Shown piece after piece: positions 59,635 to 64,000 of a DNA stretch of 64,000 nucleotides. The stretch's first letter is position 1, and each line of letters begins with the position of its first letter. The translations under genes and the position numbers were made by a program. Source of the DNA: Dryocola clanedunensis subsp. sulfonylureivorans (lineage in GTDB: Bacteria > Pseudomonadota > Gammaproteobacteria > Enterobacterales > Enterobacteriaceae). The DNA lies in NCBI RefSeq assembly GCF_016756775.1, contig NZ_JAERMU010000010.1, positions 1 through 64,000 of the forward strand, in the 5' to 3' direction. Under the pieces are notes generated by a model. The model was not told the DNA's origin, made no database searches, and saw only the letters and a program-made list of their open reading frames with translations.

Positions 59635-61311
59635 ATGAGTAAGCAAACAACCCGTTTTCGCGATGTTGAAATCAGGGCACCCCGCGGTACCGAGCTGAAC
59701 GCCAAAAGCTGGCTCACTGAAGCCCCATTACGGATGCTGATGAATAATCTGGATCCCGATGTCGCTGAAAACCCGAAAGAACTGGTGGTCTACGGCGGCA
59801 TTGGCCGGGCGGCCCGCAACTGGGAGTGCTACGACAAAATCGTCGAGACGCTGAAACAGCTTAACGACGATGAAACGTTGCTGATCCAGTCGGGCAAACC
59901 GGTGGGCGTGTTCAGAACCCACAGCTTTGCACCACGCGTACTCATCGCTAACTCGAACCTGGTTCCCCACTGGGCGAACTGGGAGCATTTCAACGAGCTG
60001 GATGCTAAAGGTCTGGCAATGTATGGCCAGATGACCGCCGGATCGTGGATCTATATTGGCAGCCAGGGCATCGTGCAGGGCACCTACGAGACCTTCGTGG
60101 AAGCAGGACGCCAGCACTATAACGGGACGCTGCGCGGGCGCTGGGTGCTGACCGCCGGTCTGGGCGGGATGGGCGGTGCGCAGCCGCTGGCCGCGACCCT
60201 TGCAGGAGCGTGCTCGCTGAACATTGAGTGCCAGCAGTCGCGTATCGATTTCCGTCTGCGTACCCGCTACGTGGATGAGCAGGCGAAAGATCTGGACGAC
60301 GCGTTAGCGCGTATCGCCCGCTATACGGCGCAAGGCAAGGCCGTCTCTATTGCGCTGCACGGCAACGCGGCCGAAATTTTACCTGAGCTTGTGAAGCGTG
60401 GCGTTCGCCCGGATATGGTGACCGACCAGACCAGCGCGCACGATCCGCTTAACGGCTACCTGCCGCTGGGCATGAGCTGGGAAGCGTACCGCGAACGCGC
60501 TCAAAGCCAGCCTGCAGAAACGATCAAAGCGGCTAAAGCCTCCATGGCCGAACATGTTAAAGCCATGCTCGCCTTCCAGCAGCAGGGGGTCCCGACCTTT
60601 GATTACGGCAACAATATCCGCCAGATGGCCAAAGAGATGGGGGTGGAAAACGCCTTTGATTTCCCAGGCTTCGTTCCCGCCTATATTCGCCCGCTGTTCT
60701 GCCGCGGTATTGGCCCGTTCCGCTGGGTGGCGCTCTCCGGTGACGCAGAAGATATCTACCGTACCGACGCCAAAGTCAAAGAGCTGATCCCCGACGATGA
60801 GCATCTTCACCACTGGCTGGATATGGCCCGCGAGCGCATCAGCTTCCAGGGCTTACCGGCCCGTATCTGCTGGGTGGGGCTGGGGCAGCGCGCGCGTCTG
60901 GGGCTGGCCTTTAACGAAATGGTGCGCAGCGGTGAAGTCTCTGCCCCTATTGTTATCGGTCGCGACCATCTTGATTCTGGCTCCGTTGCCAGCCCTAACC
61001 GTGAAACCGAGGCGATGCAGGACGGCTCGGACGCGGTTTCCGACTGGCCGCTGCTGAACGCGTTGCTGAATACCGCCAGCGGCGCGACCTGGGTATCCCT
61101 GCACCACGGCGGCGGCGTGGGCATGGGCTTCTCCCAGCACTCCGGGGTGGTCATCGTCTGCGACGGCACCGACGAAGCCGCCGAGCGTATCGCCCGGGTT
61201 CTGGGCAACGATCCGGCAACGGGCGTGATGCGCCATGCGGATGCAGGCTACGACATTGCGATTGAATGCGCCAGGGAACAAGGGCTCAACCTGCCAATGA
61301 TGACGGATTAA
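59635..61311 (+). CDS. hutU: Urocanate hydratase
   Basis: Converts urocanate to 4-imidazolone-5-propionate using tightly bound NAD. 558 aa. Very close to the Pseudomonas enzyme from memory, with [39 protein letters not shown] (NAD site) and [15 protein letters not shown] (active-site Cys). The start at 59635 has AGAAGGGA upstream; the ATG at 59602 would add 11 unrelated residues. Because it looks canonical, urocanate rather than thiourocanate is the likely substrate. Confidence 0.94.
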   Translation: MSKQTTRFRDVEIRAPRGTELNAKSWLTEAPLRMLMNNLDPDVAENPKELVVYGGIGRAARNWECYDKIVETLKQLNDDETLLIQSGKPVGVFRTHSFAPRVLIANSNLVPHWANWEHFNELDAKGLAMYGQMTAGSWIYIGSQGIVQGTYETFVEAGRQHYNGTLRGRWVLTAGLGGMGGAQPLAATLAGACSLNIECQQSRIDFRLRTRYVDEQAKDLDDALARIARYTAQGKAVSIALHGNAAEILPELVKRGVRPDMVTDQTSAHDPLNGYLPLGMSWEAYRERAQSQPAETIKAAKASMAEHVKAMLAFQQQGVPTFDYGNNIRQMAKEMGVENAFDFPGFVPAYIRPLFCRGIGPFRWVALSGDAEDIYRTDAKVKELIPDDEHLHHWLDMARERISFQGLPARICWVGLGQRARLGLAFNEMVRSGEVSAPIVIGRDHLDSGSVASPNRETEAMQDGSDAVSDWPLLNALLNTASGATWVSLHHGGGVGMGFSQHSGVVIVCDGTDEAAERIARVLGNDPATGVMRHADAGYDIAIECAREQGLNLPMMTD

Positions 61312-61364
61312 CTCTTCCGGTGAGGCGGGCTTCGGCCCCCTCACATCTACCCGGAGCGCCTGTT

Positions 61365-62765
61365 ATGAACAATAAAAACAACACAACATTTATCGAAACC
61401 CGTTCCATTGAGCCGATCCCCGATAGCGAGCGGCACGGCAGCATCTTCAGCCAGTTCACGCTCTGGCTGGGGGCAAATCTGCAAATCACCGCTATTGTCA
61501 CCGGCGCGCTGGCTATCGTCTTTGGTGGCGATGTCTTCTGGTCACTGGCGGGTCTGGCGCTGGGCCAGGTCGCAGGCGGCATCGTGATGGCATTACACGC
61601 AGCCCAGGGGCCGAAGCTTGGGATACCGCAGATGATCAGCAGCCGGGTGCAGTTCGGCGTTTACGGTGCCTGCGTGCCGATTCTGCTGGTCTGCCTGATG
61701 TATATCGGCTTTATCGCCACCGGCGCGGTGCTCTCCGGCCAGGCGATTTCTGCCGTTTTTCATACCTCAGAAACCAGCGGCATTGTGCTCTTTGCCTTCA
61801 CCACGCTGGTTATCGCCTTTGTGGGCTATCGCCTTATTCACCTGCTGGGCAAGCTCGCCAGCGTCGTGGGCGTTATCGCGTTTATCTACCTGTTCTGGAA
61901 AATCAGTGCGGCGCATCCCATTGGTGAACTGCTGGGCAACGCGGCTTTTAGCTGGCGCACGTTTTTAACCGCCGCCGGGCTTGCCGCCTCCTGGCAGATC
62001 ACCTTCGGCCCGTACGTTGCGGATTACTCGCGCTATCTGCCGCGCAATACGTCCAGCAGAAAGGTCTTTTTTGCAGTAGGCAGCGGATCGGTGATTGGCG
62101 CGCAGGTGGCGATGACGGTTGGCGTGCTGGCAGCGGCGATCTCCCAGGGAAAACTGCTGGGCCATGAAGTGGACTTTATCGTGACGTTAGGGGGAACCGG
62201 CGCGGTTGCCACGCTGCTTTATCTGAGCGTCGCTTTTGGCAAGCTGACCATTAATACCCTTAACGCGTACGGCAGCCTGATGTGTCTGAGCACGGTTTAC
62301 AGCTGCGGGAAGCAGCAGATTCGCATTAGCCCACGGGTGCGGCTGCTGGTGCTGGCTGCAATTATTGCTCTCGCCACGGGGATTGCGATTATTGGCCAGC
62401 ACTCGTTCCTGGCCGCGTTCAAATCATTCCTGCTGTTCCTGCTAACCTTCTTTACGCCGTGGAGCGCGGTCAACCTGGTGGATTACTACTTCTTTAACCA
62501 CCAGGAGATTGATGTTGCTGCCCTGAACGATCCGGCTGGCAAATACCGTGCCTGGAACGCAACGGGACTGGGCGTTTATATCCTCGGCGTGGCGGTGCAG
62601 ACGCCGTTTATCGATAGCGGTTTTTATAGCGGCCCGTTCGTCAGCCTGCTCGGCGGCATCGATATCTCGTGGCTTATCGGCCTGGCGCTGCCGGCCGCGC
62701 TCTATTACATCCTGCGTAAAGTGCAGTCCACCCACACCGCGGCAGGTACCGCTCTGAGCCGCTAA
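61365..62765 (+). CDS. NCS1-family permease in hut cluster
   Basis: 466 aa, 12 membrane segments, cytosine/purine/allantoin permease family ([44 protein letters not shown]). Some hut clusters carry an NCS1 transporter for urocanate (HutT type), which fits the position between hutU and hutI. Start at 61365 with CCGGAG upstream. Confidence 0.82.
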   Translation: MNNKNNTTFIETRSIEPIPDSERHGSIFSQFTLWLGANLQITAIVTGALAIVFGGDVFWSLAGLALGQVAGGIVMALHAAQGPKLGIPQMISSRVQFGVYGACVPILLVCLMYIGFIATGAVLSGQAISAVFHTSETSGIVLFAFTTLVIAFVGYRLIHLLGKLASVVGVIAFIYLFWKISAAHPIGELLGNAAFSWRTFLTAAGLAASWQITFGPYVADYSRYLPRNTSSRKVFFAVGSGSVIGAQVAMTVGVLAAAISQGKLLGHEVDFIVTLGGTGAVATLLYLSVAFGKLTINTLNAYGSLMCLSTVYSCGKQQIRISPRVRLLVLAAIIALATGIAIIGQHSFLAAFKSFLLFLLTFFTPWSAVNLVDYYFFNHQEIDVAALNDPAGKYRAWNATGLGVYILGVAVQTPFIDSGFYSGPFVSLLGGIDISWLIGLALPAALYYILRKVQSTHTAAGTALSR

Positions 62766-62775
62766 CGAGGTGCAT

Positions 62776-63984
62776 ATGTATACCCTTTGGCATCATTGCC
62801 AGATAGCCACCATGGAAGGTGGCAAGTACCACCTGCTGACAGATGGCGCAATGCTGACCCACAATGCCACATTGTTCTGGGTTGGCGATCGCCGGGATCT
62901 CCCGGACGTCAGCGTCGCCCGTGCTGTGGATTTAGAGGGGCGAGTCGTCACACCAGGGCTGGTGGATTGCCACAGCCATGCGGTGTTTGGCGGCGATCGC
63001 GCACGTGAATTTGAAATGCGTCTCAACGGGGCGAGCTACGCGGAAATCGCCGCGGCTGGCGGCGGCATTGCCAGCACGGTGAACGCCACGCGTCAGGCCA
63101 GTGAAAGCGAACTCTTTGCGAGCGCAAAACGACGCGTCAGCGCCTTGTGCAAAGATGGTGTCACCACGCTTGAGATTAAATCTGGCTACGGCCTGGATTT
63201 GGCCAACGAGCGCAAAATGCTGCGGGTGATCCGCAGGCTGGGCGAAGATCTTCCGCTTTCAATCCTTAGCACCTGCCTGGCGGCCCACGCGGTGCCGGTG
63301 GAGTATCAGGGGCGGGCGGATGAGTGGATAAGCTATATCTGTGAAACGCTGCTGCCTGAACTTCATGCTGAAGGGCTGGTGGGTGCGGTGGATGCGTTTT
63401 GCGAGCACCTGGCCTTTTCGCCCGCCCAGGTGGAGCAAGTTTTCCAGACAGCAAAGCGGCTGGGATTACCGGTAAAACTTCATGCAGAGCAGCTGTCGCT
63501 CCAGCACGGCGCGGCGCTGGCCGCACGCTTCCAGGCTTTGTCTGCCGATCATCTGGAGTATCTGTGTGAGGAAGATATTGTCGAGATGGCCCGTCAGGGG
63601 ACGGTAGCCGTCCTGCTGCCCGGCGCTTACTACTTCCTGCGCGAGAAACAGCTGCCGCCGGTGGAGCTGCTGCGTCAGCACAGCGTCCCGATTGCTCTGG
63701 CCAGTGACTTAAACCCTGGGACGTCGCCGGTGCTCTCCCTGCGTCTGATGATGAACATGGCCTGCACGCTGTTCCGCATGACGCCGGAAGAGGCGCTGGC
63801 GGCGGTGACCCTCAACGGGGCGAAAGCGCTGGGGCTGGACGACAAGTGCGGCTCGCTGGCGGCAGGTAAGGAAGCCAGTTTTGTCGCGTGGGATGTTCAT
63901 CACCCGGCGGAGTTGAGCTACTGGCTGGGTGGGACGCTCTCAAAACAGGTTATCTATAAAGGAGAGGAGGTTTATCGTGATTAA
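62776..63984 (+). CDS. hutI: Imidazolonepropionase
   Basis: Hydrolyses 4-imidazolone-5-propionate to N-formimidoyl-L-glutamate. 402 aa amidohydrolase with metal ligands in [13 protein letters not shown] (His66, His68), further histidines in LHAEQLS and the [10 protein letters not shown] motif. ATG at 62776 with AACGAGG 5 bases upstream; a GTG two codons before is possible. It starts 10 bases after the permease. Confidence 0.93.
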   Translation: MYTLWHHCQIATMEGGKYHLLTDGAMLTHNATLFWVGDRRDLPDVSVARAVDLEGRVVTPGLVDCHSHAVFGGDRAREFEMRLNGASYAEIAAAGGGIASTVNATRQASESELFASAKRRVSALCKDGVTTLEIKSGYGLDLANERKMLRVIRRLGEDLPLSILSTCLAAHAVPVEYQGRADEWISYICETLLPELHAEGLVGAVDAFCEHLAFSPAQVEQVFQTAKRLGLPVKLHAEQLSLQHGAALAARFQALSADHLEYLCEEDIVEMARQGTVAVLLPGAYYFLREKQLPPVELLRQHSVPIALASDLNPGTSPVLSLRLMMNMACTLFRMTPEEALAAVTLNGAKALGLDDKCGSLAAGKEASFVAWDVHHPAELSYWLGGTLSKQVIYKGEEVYRD

Positions 63985-64000
63985 GGCCTTTGATTTTCAG
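63977..64000 (+). CDS. hutG: Probable N-formylglutamate deformylase, first codons only
   Basis: A GTG overlapping the end of hutI by 8 bases, preceded by GGAGAGGAGG, opens a frame reading VIKAFDFQ to the window end. An N-formylglutamate amidohydrolase is the enzyme needed after HutF and the usual neighbour. The eight residues alone cannot prove it. Confidence 0.45.

Overview
The window is chromosomal DNA from a member of the Enterobacteriaceae close to Enterobacter, Lelliottia or Kosakonia. The gene order follows the Escherichia coli rrnG-to-glnB region (5S rRNA, kgtP, yfiM, pssA, pat, tapT, trxC, yfiF, ung, grcA, srmB, trmN6, nadB, rpoE-rseABC, lepA-lepB-rnc-era-recO-pdxJ-acpS, yfhL, yfhH, pgpC, tadA, mltF, purL, glmY, glrK-qseG-glrR-glnB). 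Protein lengths and key residues match those families. Two accessory blocks interrupt this backbone.

Backbone, 1-24049. It starts inside a 5S rRNA gene with its terminator. Metabolic and RNA-modification genes follow, then the sigma-E operon with its own sigma-E promoter, and the lepA/lepB/rnc/era/recO/pdxJ/acpS run joined by start-stop overlaps. Readable control sites include tandem FNR boxes before grcA, two NadR boxes before nadB, and the two-hairpin leader of rnc.

Accessory block 1, about 24319-38682, lies between yfhL and yfhH. On its left are two tiny tandem membrane-protein genes and a LexA-type SOS box. Next come a self-cleaving type repressor, holin, endolysin, Rz/Rz1 and a complete contractile-tail set: terminator, sheath, tube, frameshifted chaperone, short tape measure, baseplate, spike and fibre. 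There is no integrase, replication gene, terminase, portal or capsid. I read it as an SOS-inducible phage-tail-like bacteriocin (tailocin). The fibre C-terminus lies in a DNA segment of about 1.2 kb bounded by inverted 21-bp crossover sites next to a Gin/Cin-type invertase. A second, silent fibre C-terminus lies in the opposite orientation and in the correct frame. A palindrome GWAC-N5-GTWC occurs at both the repressor promoter and the tail-operon promoter and is the likely operator.

Backbone, 38687-51351. yfhH, pgpC, tadA, mltF and PurR-controlled purL come first. The sRNA gene glmY follows with a sigma-54 promoter and three GlrR boxes, and then the glrK-qseG-glrR-glnB cluster that encodes its regulators.

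Accessory block 2, 51416 to the window end, is a histidine/urocanate utilisation island of the five-enzyme, Pseudomonas-like type: hutF, hutC, hutD, hutU, an NCS1 permease, hutI and the first codons of a probable hutG. It also carries a betaine-type (OpuC/ProU-like) ABC transporter and a HutH-like lyase that lacks the Ala-Ser-Gly triad forming the MIO cofactor while keeping the other active-site landmarks. Known MIO-less lyases of this superfamily release trimethylamine from betaine substrates. The block may therefore import and degrade a histidine betaine (hercynine or ergothioneine) and feed urocanate or a thio analogue into the Hut pathway. HutC-type palindromes lie at both divergent promoter regions.
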